Positions 1 through 8,543 of a stretch of DNA of 64,000 nt are shown piece after piece. Origin of the DNA: an uncultured Pirellulales bacterium (GTDB lineage: Bacteria > Planctomycetota > Planctomycetia > Pirellulales > Thermoguttaceae). Under the pieces are notes generated by a model. The model did not search any database. It worked only from the letters and a program-made list of their open reading frames with translations, and had not been told where the DNA came from. Where the stretch lies: contig CALLPE010000041.1 in assembly GCA_938015445.1 (NCBI GenBank), forward strand, positions 90,260 through 154,259. The letters are read 5' to 3'. Position 1 is the first letter of the stretch. Every line of letters begins with the position of its first letter. Both the position numbers and the translations under genes were made by a program.

Positions 1-575
1 CTGAGCAAAAGCAATTCCGCTAAACCTGGCCGCACGCTCTGCACCGTGGGCCCACAGCCTAAATATCTAAGCTCATGTATCCCGTCGCCTACCCCCGTAC
101 CGCTTATCGAATTATCAAAAGCCGGTCCAAGCGAGCGCCAGGCGGAAATCGGCCCGGCGTAACGGCACCTGGGGCGTCCACCACGCCAGGCCACAGCGGG
201 GAGCCGACAGCCAGGCCACAGCCACGGTCGCTGCCGGCGCCGGCTGCGACCAAACTCGCAGACGATTTGCCGATCGCCCCGACGTTGACACTCCAAAAAT
301 CCATTGTCACAAAGGCTCGGCAAAAAGCAAACCCTCCCGGCAAAAGTAAATCCGCCCGTCGCTTCTAGGACCAGCAATTCCGATATCCATTGTGGCCCGG
401 TCGTTGATAATGCTATGTTGAACAAGGGGGCGACATTTTGCTAGTGCATCGTTGCCGACCAGCACGACCGGCCAACGCAGGTCGTCCAGCCGGCGACGCA
501 GTGCTGCGTGTGGCGGCGCAGCGGCTCGTTTCGAGTTGGTTGCCGCAGCCACTGGGCAGGCGTTAGAAGATCACC
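1..575. other. Gene-free stretch before the SecA-like gene
   Basis: I see no convincing gene here. The short open frames are arginine/proline-rich and have no ribosome site. There are small direct repeats: GCCAGGCCACAG at 185-196 and again at 210-221 (25-base offset), and CGGCAAAA at 318-325 and 338-345 (20-base offset). The stretch probably holds the promoter of the following gene, but I cannot place -35/-10 boxes with confidence. Confidence 0.5.
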
Positions 576-2510
576 ATGCTCTGGGCAATCGGCTATTTGC
601 AGCATCATTTCAGCCGCTGGCAATTGCGCCGCTGGTCGGCACTGGTGGGGCGCATTGCCGCCTTGGAGCCGGAGCTACAGGCGCTTACCGACCAGCAACT
701 CAAGAAGCGCAGTTTGGCACTGCGACATCGGGCTAAGGCCGGCGAGCCGCTTGCTCGGCTATTGGTAGAAGGATTCGCCCTGGTGCGTGAGGCCGCCCGG
801 CGAACCATCAACATGCGGCATTTCGACGTGCAAATGCTGGGCGGAATCGCCATGTTCCACGGGTACATCGTGGAGATGGACACCGGCGAAGGAAAGACTC
901 TGGCAGCCACTTTACCGCTGTATCTATACGGACTGACCGGCCGCGGCTGCCACCTGGCCACCGTCAACGACTATCTGGCGCGCCGCGACCGTCAGTGGAT
1001 GGGACCGGTGTACGAGGCACTGGGGTTGAGCGTCGGCGTGGTTGAAACCCAAATGTCTCGCCCGCAACGCCGCGAAGCGTACAAATGCGACATAACCTAC
1101 GGAACCGCCAAGGAGTTCGGGTTCGACTTCCTGCGCGACCGGCTCCTGCTGCGGCGGATCGCCGAAGGGCAGACCGACCTGTTGGGAGCGATGCTCGGCC
1201 ACCGCCAAGCAGCCAGCGAAGAGCCGGTGCAACGCGAGGCGTTTTTCGCCCTGGTCGACGAAGCCGACAGCATTCTCATCGACGAGGCCCGCACGCCGTT
1301 GATCATCAGCGCCCTGCCCACCGAAGAACAGAAGGTGGCCGTGGAATGCTATAAGTGGGCCGCTTCGGTCGCCGGGCAATTCACCGTAGAGGTGGACTAC
1401 CAGTACGACCACGAAAAGCGCAAGGCCGAGCTGACCCGCGAAGGACGCCAAAAGGTCCGCCAGCTTCCCAAGCCACCGGTGCTGGACAAGGTGGGAATGG
1501 TGAACATCTACCGCTATGTCGAGCAGGCGATAATGGTTGCCCGCGAATACCATCGCGATCGCCAGTACGTTGTCCGCGACGGGGAGATCGTCATCGTCGA
1601 TGAATTTACCGGTCGACTGGCCGAGGGGCGCAAATGGCGCGAAGGAATACATCAGGCCGTAGAAGCCAAGGAAGGTGTGCCGGTGACCATCGCCACCGGT
1701 CAGGCGGCGCGAATCACTATCCAGGATTTCTTCCTGCGATACCAGAAGCTGGCCGGCATGACCGGCACGGCCATCACCGCCGCCCGAGAGCTGCGCAAGA
1801 TTTATCGCTGCCCGGTTGTTCGAATCCCCACCAACCGCCCTGTCATCCGCGTCCGGCTGCCCACGGTCGTTTGTGGCACTTCCGAGGCACGCTGGGCAGC
1901 GGTCGTCGAAGAGGTGCGCCAGATGCACGCCCTAGGCCGCCCGGTGCTGATCGGCACCCGCTCGATCGACAAATCGGAGCACTTGTCGCGCCTGCTTACC
2001 GAGGCAGGCATAGAACACCGCGTGCTCAATGCCCATAAACTGGCCGAAGAAGCCGAGATCGTGGCCCTGGCAGGCCAGCGGGGGAAAGTCACCGTATCGA
2101 CCAACATGGCCGGCCGAGGTACCGACATCCGGCTGGGCGAGGGCGTGGCGGAACTGGGCGGCTTGCACGTCATATTGACCGAAATGCACGACGCCGCCCG
2201 AATCGACCGCCAGCTCAGCGGCCGCTGCGGCCGACAAGGCGATCCCGGCACTTACCGTCAATACTTGTCGCTGGACGACGATCTGCTCCTGGCAGGATTG
2301 GGACCCAAGAAGGCCGAACGGCTGAAGGCCATCGGCCAAACCGCCCAGGGACCGCTGGACAACTACGTGCGGCTGTTTCGTAAAGCGCAACGAATCGTCG
2401 AGCGGCGACATTTCCGCCAGCGCCGCGCGTTGATGTACTACGAAAAACAGCGCAAGAAAATGCAGCGGCAAATGGGCCAAGACCCCTACCTGGATACTGT
2501 GGACACTTAG
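576..2510 (+). CDS. Short SecA-like preprotein translocase ATPase (accessory SecA)
   Basis: This is a 644-residue protein of the SecA DEAD-motor family, which pushes preproteins through SecYEG using ATP. Seen: Walker A MDTGEGKT at residues 101-108, the SecA signature ATVNDYLARRD just after it, Walker B VDEAD at 227-231 followed by SILIDEARTPLIIS, TGMTGTA, TNMAGRGTDI in motor domain 2, and an arginine-finger-like LSGRCGRQGDPG near 550-560. The N-terminal helices and the preprotein cross-linking region (LTREGRQKVRQ) are present. Housekeeping SecA is usually 840-1000 residues. This one stops inside or just after the first part of the helical scaffold and has no Cys-rich zinc tail. The truncation suggests an accessory paralogue rather than the essential copy, but this is inference. 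The ATG at 576 gives the SecA N-terminal helix; the upstream ribosome site is weak (AGAAGA). Confidence 0.9.
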   Translation: MLWAIGYLQHHFSRWQLRRWSALVGRIAALEPELQALTDQQLKKRSLALRHRAKAGEPLARLLVEGFALVREAARRTINMRHFDVQMLGGIAMFHGYIVEMDTGEGKTLAATLPLYLYGLTGRGCHLATVNDYLARRDRQWMGPVYEALGLSVGVVETQMSRPQRREAYKCDITYGTAKEFGFDFLRDRLLLRRIAEGQTDLLGAMLGHRQAASEEPVQREAFFALVDEADSILIDEARTPLIISALPTEEQKVAVECYKWAASVAGQFTVEVDYQYDHEKRKAELTREGRQKVRQLPKPPVLDKVGMVNIYRYVEQAIMVAREYHRDRQYVVRDGEIVIVDEFTGRLAEGRKWREGIHQAVEAKEGVPVTIATGQAARITIQDFFLRYQKLAGMTGTAITAARELRKIYRCPVVRIPTNRPVIRVRLPTVVCGTSEARWAAVVEEVRQMHALGRPVLIGTRSIDKSEHLSRLLTEAGIEHRVLNAHKLAEEAEIVALAGQRGKVTVSTNMAGRGTDIRLGEGVAELGGLHVILTEMHDAARIDRQLSGRCGRQGDPGTYRQYLSLDDDLLLAGLGPKKAERLKAIGQTAQGPLDNYVRLFRKAQRIVERRHFRQRRALMYYEKQRKKMQRQMGQDPYLDTVDT

Positions 2511-2573
2511 CCCGCCGCAATCCCTGCCACGATGGGTTCTCCGGCGTCCTGCCGGGCCGCTATGTGCGGGTGC

Positions 2574-2897
2574 TCATCGTGCTGCCACCGGCGGACCCTT
2601 GGATGGCCCCAACGGACCCCGCAATAAACCAACCACCACCAGCACCGGAACCATCAGCAGGAACAATCGCGGCCAGCGGGCCAAAACCAGCGCCGCGATA
2701 GGAAGCACCATCATCAGCCAGGTGGGCACGCGCCGCAGATCGTACCACGCCAGCCAGAACAAAAAGGCGATCGCTCCCAAACGTGTAAACAGGGCGATCG
2801 ATTCCTGCCACATCGGCGTGTTGGGCGCCCAGATTATCAGCCCCACTGCCGTCAACAGCAGCACCCCAGCTACTATTGCAATCAGATAGCGAGGCAT
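2574..2897 (-). CDS. Small hydrophobic membrane protein
   Basis: A 107-residue protein with three or four predicted membrane helices (about residues 4-25, 35-52, 60-76 and 77-95) and a charged loop WYDLRRVP between helices 2 and 3. The ATG at 2897 (MPRYLIA) begins directly with the first helix; an upstream extension would add a polar leader with no ribosome site. It is the last gene of the long minus-strand run, 163 bases after the third S1C gene, and that gap carries a 47-base tandem repeat. I recognise no family, and function is unknown. Its 3' end faces the 3' end of the SecA-like gene, 63 bases away. Confidence 0.65.
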   Translation of the reverse strand: MPRYLIAIVAGVLLLTAVGLIIWAPNTPMWQESIALFTRLGAIAFLFWLAWYDLRRVPTWLMMVLPIAALVLARWPRLFLLMVPVLVVVGLLRGPLGPSKGPPVAAR

Positions 2898-2916
2898 TTC
2901 TGGGCCACGGCCTACG

Positions 2917-3010
2917 ATCGACTGTCCGGCCGATGCCACACAGCTTGCCGGCAAAAATCAATCATCGACTGGCCGGCCAGCGCAACAAAGCTTGCCGGCC
3001 CGAATCAATC
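2917..3010. repeat. 47-base tandem direct repeat, two copies
   Basis: Copies lie at 2917-2963 and 2964-3010, head to tail, each 47 bases, and differ at 9 positions by my alignment. Each copy contains ATCGACTG, a GGCC-centred block, AGCTTGCCGGC and AATCAATC. It sits between the stop of the third S1C gene and the start of the small membrane-protein gene, in the presumed leader of the latter. Confidence 0.85.
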
Positions 3011-3060
3011 TTAGACCACCGCAGCGCCAAGGGAAACCGTAGATGTTGAACGTCAGAACC

Positions 3061-5271
3061 TCAGATACGGTCGAGCATGTCGATCCAGCGGGCAAGCTCG
3101 GCCAGTTCCTCGGGGTTGAGATAGCGCGGCTCGTCGCCCAAGTCTTTGACCGTCACCGGAATCCGCATATCCTGCAACGCCTTGACCGTCTGCTGAATCT
3201 CTTTGCTGCGCGCCGATTTTTTGGCGATCGCGGTGTAAACAGCCAGGCGGTGCAAAGGGTCGTTCTCCGGCGCCCGGCCCACAGGCAAAGCATCGACCAC
3301 CGCTACCGCAGTTACCAACTCTCGATAACGATAACCGACCATATAGGCCATCGTGCCGCCGGCCTCCTGGCCGTGGGCCACAATACGCGCCCCATCCACG
3401 TGGTAACTGGAGCGGATTTGCTCGATAAGCTTTTCCACCAAGTTCAACTCGTTGGGAACCCATTGCGTCGGATTGGCCGCCTTAGGCGCCACAAGAATCA
3501 GCGCGTACTGGTCGCACAGCGGCTTCCACCGAGCCAATAGCTCGTTCTCCTGGAAGCCTCCGGCCGGATGGAACCACAATACCAGTCCGTGAGGCACATC
3601 GGAATGATACCCCTCCGGCACGTAAACAAAGACCTGATTCTCGAACTCGGCCACCCGCAGCGAAACCTGACCCACCTGCGGACGTTCGCTTTCAGGGGGC
3701 AAATCGCCGTGGGCAGGCGGCAAGTTTTCGGGCGGCAAACCGCTGGGCAGTCCGGCCAGTTTCACCTTGGCTTTTTGCAACCGCTCGCCGCGGCGAAACT
3801 CGATCTCCACCTCCGAACCGGCCTTAGTAGCTCCAATCTGCTCGCGCAGCATTGCCGTCTCGCGGACCGGCGCCCCGCCCAGCGATACCAGCACGTCGCC
3901 AGCTTGTAGGCCCGCTTTGGCCGCCGGGCTATCTGGATACACGTATCTGACCGGCACGCCAGTGGTGCCGCGAGTGTCGCGCATCGGCAGTATTCCCAGG
4001 AAGCCGTGCGGAAACGGCTCGAGCTTGGCCACCAACGTCATTTCGCGCTCGATGCGCTGCGCGCCGCGCATCACGGCCAAACGGATCTTGTCGCCCGCAT
4101 AACGCCGCGAAATCTCGCTCTTCACCTCGGCTGCGCGGCTGACTGGCTTGCCGTCGATCTCCACGATCTTGTCGCCGGAACGCAGCCCGGCTTCGGCAGC
4201 AGGCGAGCCGGGCTGACAGGCTCCGATTACCGCCTCGCCCAAAAGCATGTTGCCCGAAAGCGTTATTCCAATAACCCCGGGGTGCAAATCCTCTCCCTTC
4301 TTCATCCGCGGCAGCATATTGCGGACGTGCTCGAAGGGAATGGCAAAGCCGATTCCCGAGTCGTACAGCTCCACGCCGGCGATCTCGTCGGCACGCTGCG
4401 GCGACAGCGGCACCAGAATCCCCATCACCCGACCGTGGATATCCACCAGCGCACCACCATAGTTATTCGGCGAGACCAGCGCGTCGGTCTGAATCGCCTT
4501 GCCCCATATTCGATCCAAAGCACTGACCACCCCAACGCTCATGTTGGGGCGCTCGGCCTCGAAAGTGCGTCCCACGGCAATCGCCCACTGACCTACGCGA
4601 AGCTCTTTCTCCGGCGCCACCTCTGGCACCGGCAAAGGGTTATCAACAGCCACTTTCAACAAGGTCAACATACGATTGTAGTCGGTGCAAACGACCTGGG
4701 CCGGCTTGCGCGAACCGTCCGGGAGCCTCACCAGAATCGAAGCCGGTTTGTTGACGAAATTGAAAGCGCTGGAAACGATGTGACCATCCGGATCGACGAT
4801 CACGCCGGTAGTGGGACCTGTGCCGAACAGCACCCGGTGTACCCGCTCCAACCCGCCAACCGTCTCGATCCGCACCACCGCGGGCGCAACGCGCTCCACC
4901 GCCGCGCGGAACGCCTTCTGCTCCAGCGTCTCTAAATTCTCTGGCTGGACTTGGGGCTTGGTTTTCGTCCCTGGTTCTTCTGCTGCCGGGGCGTGGGAAG
5001 CGGGCTTTTGTGGCTCAGCCTTGGGGCTTTCGGCTGTTGTTGCAGTTGCCTGCCTGCCCGACACCGGCTGCCCCGGCTGTGCCGCATCTTGGGCAGATTC
5101 CCCGGCCTGGGAACCGTCGGGCGCCTGTGCAGGCGGTGATTCGCCCGCCGCTGCTAGCACCGCCCCGACTGCCAACACCCCGGCCGCCACCACGGCCAGG
5201 TACACAAACGCCCCCGCAAGCCCACCAGCCAGGAACTGCACACCCTTCATCCGCCGCAGACGTTTACCCAT
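3061..5271 (-). CDS. Membrane-anchored S1C pseudoprotease with two PDZ domains and a dead alpha/beta-hydrolase-like domain
   Basis: A 736-residue protein: short basic N-terminus, membrane helix about 15-42, Ala/Pro/Gln-rich linker to about 115, trypsin-like S1C (HtrA/DegP) fold about 118-320, PDZ1 about 330-417, PDZ2 about 420-508, and an esterase/depolymerase-like alpha/beta-hydrolase domain about 535-735. All catalytic S1C positions are replaced: the His region reads SSAFNFV (170-171 F/N), the Asp position is Met201 (DYNRMLTLLKV), and the GNSGG serine is Tyr271 (PNNYGG). In the C-terminal domain the nucleophile elbow GxSxG reads GQEAG, with Glu636 in the serine position, after a LVLWFHPAGG oxyanion-type strand. 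Family fold is recognisable by eye; loss of catalysis is inferred from the residues. It follows the second S1C gene by 40 bases. It may act as a scaffold or substrate-binding partner of the active protease. Confidence 0.85.
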   Translation of the reverse strand: MGKRLRRMKGVQFLAGGLAGAFVYLAVVAAGVLAVGAVLAAAGESPPAQAPDGSQAGESAQDAAQPGQPVSGRQATATTAESPKAEPQKPASHAPAAEEPGTKTKPQVQPENLETLEQKAFRAAVERVAPAVVRIETVGGLERVHRVLFGTGPTTGVIVDPDGHIVSSAFNFVNKPASILVRLPDGSRKPAQVVCTDYNRMLTLLKVAVDNPLPVPEVAPEKELRVGQWAIAVGRTFEAERPNMSVGVVSALDRIWGKAIQTDALVSPNNYGGALVDIHGRVMGILVPLSPQRADEIAGVELYDSGIGFAIPFEHVRNMLPRMKKGEDLHPGVIGITLSGNMLLGEAVIGACQPGSPAAEAGLRSGDKIVEIDGKPVSRAAEVKSEISRRYAGDKIRLAVMRGAQRIEREMTLVAKLEPFPHGFLGILPMRDTRGTTGVPVRYVYPDSPAAKAGLQAGDVLVSLGGAPVRETAMLREQIGATKAGSEVEIEFRRGERLQKAKVKLAGLPSGLPPENLPPAHGDLPPESERPQVGQVSLRVAEFENQVFVYVPEGYHSDVPHGLVLWFHPAGGFQENELLARWKPLCDQYALILVAPKAANPTQWVPNELNLVEKLIEQIRSSYHVDGARIVAHGQEAGGTMAYMVGYRYRELVTAVAVVDALPVGRAPENDPLHRLAVYTAIAKKSARSKEIQQTVKALQDMRIPVTVKDLGDEPRYLNPEELAELARWIDMLDRI

Positions 5272-5311
5272 CGCATGCCTCGCTGTTAACGTTGCACTTG
5301 TTTCGTCGTAG

Positions 5312-6361
5312 CTATTTCTCTTCAGCCGGTTGCACAGTCAGCTCGACTAACTGCTGGCCGCGAATCACGCTCAGCCGCACCGGGTCCGCCGAGTCGATGT
5401 ACTCCAGCTCGGTGTTCAAAGCCTTGCACGATTGCACCAGCGTGTCGCCGACCAGAACGATCAGGTCGTCGGGTTGCAAACCGGCTTTGGCCGCCGGCGA
5501 ATCGGGAACCACGCCATCGACATACGGCGGGGTGCGTTCCAGGATGTCGGGCACCAGCACGATCCCCAGGGCCGCTAGCCGCACCGACTTGGCCGGCTTC
5601 TTCAGCGGTTGCTCCTCTTGCCGTACCGCGAACTTGCCCGCACGAATGGCATCGATCGACTCCCGAAGCTGCTCGATGGGCAGGGCGTAATTCAACCAGG
5701 TGTTATTCAACGAGTTTCGCAATTCCTTGCCCAATATGCCCGCCAACTCGCCCCGCCGTGTAACCAGCGCCCCGCCCTGAGAACCAGGATTGTTCACGAC
5801 CGCGTCCAGCACATAAACCGGCCCACGGTAGGCCGTATCGAAAACCCCCCGGCGGGCTGCCAAGTTGGTGACCACCGATACCACGCCTTCCTGGACGCTG
5901 GCCGGCTCGTTGCCTTGCGCCACACCGAATGCATTGCTGAAGGCCAGAATCCGGTCGCCCGGCTCCAGTCGCACCGCTTTGTCAAGGTCGAAATGCGGCA
6001 AGTCGCTGGCGTCGATCTTGAGAATCGCCACTTCCGGCTGCGGATCGGCGCCCAGCATCTTGGCGACGAACCTCCGGCCGTCGTTAAGCACCACGGTAAT
6101 GTAGTCCGTGTCGAGCACGTAGCTCCACACGGTCAGTATGTACCCGTCCGCCGAGATAAGCATCCCGCTCTGGTAGGCCTCCAGACCGCGAAACCCGCCG
6201 GCTCCGAAAATCTTCACGATCTTCGGCTGAGTCTGCTCGATCACATCGGCCACACTGGCCGGCGCAGCCGCCAGCGCTGTATCGTCATGCACCGCGCTGC
6301 CGCAAAGCCCCAACAAGAGCAGCCATAGTAACACCGACCTCGGATGCCAAAGCGTATTCAT
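5312..6361 (-). CDS. Exported S1C pseudoprotease with one PDZ domain
   Basis: A 349-residue protein with a signal peptide or anchor (hydrophobic residues 10-21 then AAAPA), an S1C trypsin-like fold about 38-250, and a C-terminal PDZ domain about 262-345. The active-site positions are changed: the His motif reads LTVWSYV (Ser80/Tyr81), the Asp position is Glu110 (PEVAILKI), and GNSGG reads GSQGG with Gln195 in the nucleophile position. The neighbouring structural residues (NPG..GGAL, ADGYIL) are kept, so this looks like a maintained pseudoenzyme, not a decayed gene. The ATG at 6361 was chosen because it opens the signal peptide and lies 85 bases beyond the preceding stop; longer frames would run into the upstream gene. 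It is the middle member of three tandem S1C genes. Confidence 0.85.
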   Translation of the reverse strand: MNTLWHPRSVLLWLLLLGLCGSAVHDDTALAAAPASVADVIEQTQPKIVKIFGAGGFRGLEAYQSGMLISADGYILTVWSYVLDTDYITVVLNDGRRFVAKMLGADPQPEVAILKIDASDLPHFDLDKAVRLEPGDRILAFSNAFGVAQGNEPASVQEGVVSVVTNLAARRGVFDTAYRGPVYVLDAVVNNPGSQGGALVTRRGELAGILGKELRNSLNNTWLNYALPIEQLRESIDAIRAGKFAVRQEEQPLKKPAKSVRLAALGIVLVPDILERTPPYVDGVVPDSPAAKAGLQPDDLIVLVGDTLVQSCKALNTELEYIDSADPVRLSVIRGQQLVELTVQPAEEK

Positions 6362-6446
6362 GACACGTCTCAGATTGTTGCTATTGGTCTTGTGTACAGC
6401 GTCATCGCAGTATCGTCGATGATCGTCGAGGGAACTCATACCGTCA

Positions 6447-8543
6447 CTAGCTGGAACCCTGCTGAGCCGGTTTCCCCTGGTGATTGTTTCCCGGCTTTGC
6501 AGCTTCGGGGGAACCCGACTGCACCTTGGATGTCCATTGCAAAGAAAGGAACGTGCCATAGGGGTCATCCCCATAGCGGACTTCCATTTTCCCCGGCAGC
6601 CACCGGCCCTCCACCTGCTGATATTCCGAGAAGTACACCTCGCAGGGGTCTGTATTCTCCTCAGGGAACATCTCCACAGCCATCAAATCACCTGTGGTAG
6701 GATGGAAGTAGAACCAGCATTCCACTTTTCGGTATAGCGCGCACACTACATCCATCAACTCGCCCTGCCACAACAGAGGCGCCGTGCCGAAGTAATAAAC
6801 TTCCTCGAACCGCTGGGGCCCTTCCACGGCCAACTTGCGCAGCACATACAAAGTGGGCAATAAGCCCCCGCTATTGATCGGAGCAAGCACAGCACCCAGG
6901 TTGTCGGTGGCGGTCCACGGGGTTTCGCTGGGCGGCAAGCCCAACTGCTGGTTGGCCGCCAGCTTGAACACCCCGCCATCGTCGTCGATTTCGAAGGCGA
7001 ACGACCTGCCGCTGGGCAATTGACCGGCAATACTCCATTTGCCTTTCATCTGGCCGAGGTCGCTGCGCTTACTCCAGGCTCCCAACACCCTTTCTTGCTG
7101 TTGCTTATTGAAATAGTAGTTCGCATAGCCGCGCTTGGCCTCGAAGTACTTCTTGAGATGCTCGGGCATGGGAGGCGGTCCAATCGGCAACTGCATGGGA
7201 CCCGGCGGAGTCGCCCTCGGCGGCTGTTTGGGTTTATCGGGGGATTTGTTCTCCTCAGGCTTTTTCGGCCCCTCGGCGCCTGCGAAGCTTGCTACGGGAG
7301 TGCGGCCATCGATAGCCCCTCGAAACACCACCGCCCCGCCTGCCGTCAACGGCGTCGAGCCGGTCGAGGTGTCGCCAGGCCTCTCAGGAGGTTTAGGAGC
7401 AGGAATAGGGATGGGGATGGGCTGCGGGCCAGGCGAGGGCTTCTCGCCCCGCGGAGGCTTTTCGCCCGGCTTATCACCGGGTTTGTCGCCCGGTTTGGGA
7501 ATTGGCATGGGAACAGGGCGCGGACCACCCTCGGTCTTCTCTATCAATTCCTCTTTGCTATGTACCCCGGCCAACCGCACCAGAACATCGTATCGTCGGC
7601 CGTCGCGGCGGAAGCTCAACGGTACCCGCCAGCCTTTGGGAAAAATGCCCAACGCATTCTTGAAGGCATTGGCCGTGGCGATGGGACGGCCACCGAAGGC
7701 CACAATTTCATCGCCGTACCGCAAGCCGCGCCGGTAAGCGTCGGAGCTTTCCAGGATGTTGGTTACCACTACACGTCCTTCATCATCGGTACTTACTACC
7801 GCACCCAAAGTGGCGTGATCCACAATCCGACCACTGTGCAGGCATCCCATAAAGTTCTTGATCTGATTGATGGAAATGGCGTAGGCTACCCCTACGTTCA
7901 CCCGACCACGCTTCTCGAACGATCCGCGCCCGTTGATCCCCACTAACCGGCCGGTGGCATCGAACAGCGGCCCGCCGGAATTGCCGGGGTTGATCGAAGC
8001 GTCGGTCTGAATGCAATCGGCGTATTCCAAGATCGTGCCCGCCGGCGGCTGGTACCGGTGCGTGCCGGAAACCATCCCGAAGGTGACGGTGGGCTGGAAG
8101 TTGGTGGCCAGCAGAAACGGGTTACCCATGGCGAAGCATGCATCGCCCACCCGCAGCGCGTCGCTGTCGCCCAGCTCGGCAAAGGGGAAGTCGTCGCGGC
8201 CGAAGAGTTTTATCAGGGCCACGTCGCCGGTGGGGTCCAGCCCGACCACCACAGCGTCATACACCTTTCCGTCGGCCATGCCGCACTTCATGGCATTTCC
8301 ACACGGCTTGACCACGTGGAAGTTTGTCAGGGCATACCCATCGGGCGAAATCACCACTCCCGACCCACCGCCCGCGCCGGTAGAAGCGAATATCGCCAGC
8401 ACCGAATCCTTCACCCTGTCCATTACGGCTATACGTTGCTGTTCGGCTTCGAGGACCGCAGGGTGAACCTCAGTCCAGCCGGTTGCCGCCGCAGCGTTGC
8501 ACAGTGCCGCAAAGGTAAGAACGATTGCTATATTGCGTGTCAT
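6447..8543 (-). CDS. Exported S1C (HtrA-type) serine protease with PDZ and an unknown C-terminal domain
   Basis: A 698-residue exported protease. Order: signal peptide 1-20, trypsin-like S1C domain about 35-245, PDZ about 250-335, a Pro/Lys/Gly-rich linker about 340-460 with PIPIPIP-type repeats, and a C-terminal domain of about 230 residues that I do not recognise. The triad is intact: His76 in TNFHVV, Asp107 in GDVALIKL, Ser189 in NPGNSGGPL. It should cleave misfolded or specific envelope proteins outside the cytoplasm. The start ATG at 8543 overlaps the stop of the NPCBM gene in ATGA (8543-8540), which indicates translational coupling and settles the start. The C-terminal domain is rich in Tyr, Trp and beta-prone segments and could be a LolA-like or binding module, but that is a guess. 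It is the only catalytically complete member of the triplet. Confidence 0.9.
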   Translation of the reverse strand: MTRNIAIVLTFAALCNAAAATGWTEVHPAVLEAEQQRIAVMDRVKDSVLAIFASTGAGGGSGVVISPDGYALTNFHVVKPCGNAMKCGMADGKVYDAVVVGLDPTGDVALIKLFGRDDFPFAELGDSDALRVGDACFAMGNPFLLATNFQPTVTFGMVSGTHRYQPPAGTILEYADCIQTDASINPGNSGGPLFDATGRLVGINGRGSFEKRGRVNVGVAYAISINQIKNFMGCLHSGRIVDHATLGAVVSTDDEGRVVVTNILESSDAYRRGLRYGDEIVAFGGRPIATANAFKNALGIFPKGWRVPLSFRRDGRRYDVLVRLAGVHSKEELIEKTEGGPRPVPMPIPKPGDKPGDKPGEKPPRGEKPSPGPQPIPIPIPAPKPPERPGDTSTGSTPLTAGGAVVFRGAIDGRTPVASFAGAEGPKKPEENKSPDKPKQPPRATPPGPMQLPIGPPPMPEHLKKYFEAKRGYANYYFNKQQQERVLGAWSKRSDLGQMKGKWSIAGQLPSGRSFAFEIDDDGGVFKLAANQQLGLPPSETPWTATDNLGAVLAPINSGGLLPTLYVLRKLAVEGPQRFEEVYYFGTAPLLWQGELMDVVCALYRKVECWFYFHPTTGDLMAVEMFPEENTDPCEVYFSEYQQVEGRWLPGKMEVRYGDDPYGTFLSLQWTSKVQSGSPEAAKPGNNHQGKPAQQGSS

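Noticed and set aside
1808..1830. GTTCGAATCC, resembling a tRNA T-arm
   Set aside because: It lies inside the SecA-like gene (coding VVRIPTN) and no acceptor, D- or anticodon arms can be built around it.
924..1928. Long minus-strand open frame opposite the SecA-like gene
   Set aside because: It mirrors a strongly conserved SecA coding region; GC-rich third positions keep the antisense open. No homology is visible.
4006..4935. 309-codon plus-strand frame
   Set aside because: Antisense to the third S1C gene, His/Arg/Gln-rich shadow translation with no ribosome site.
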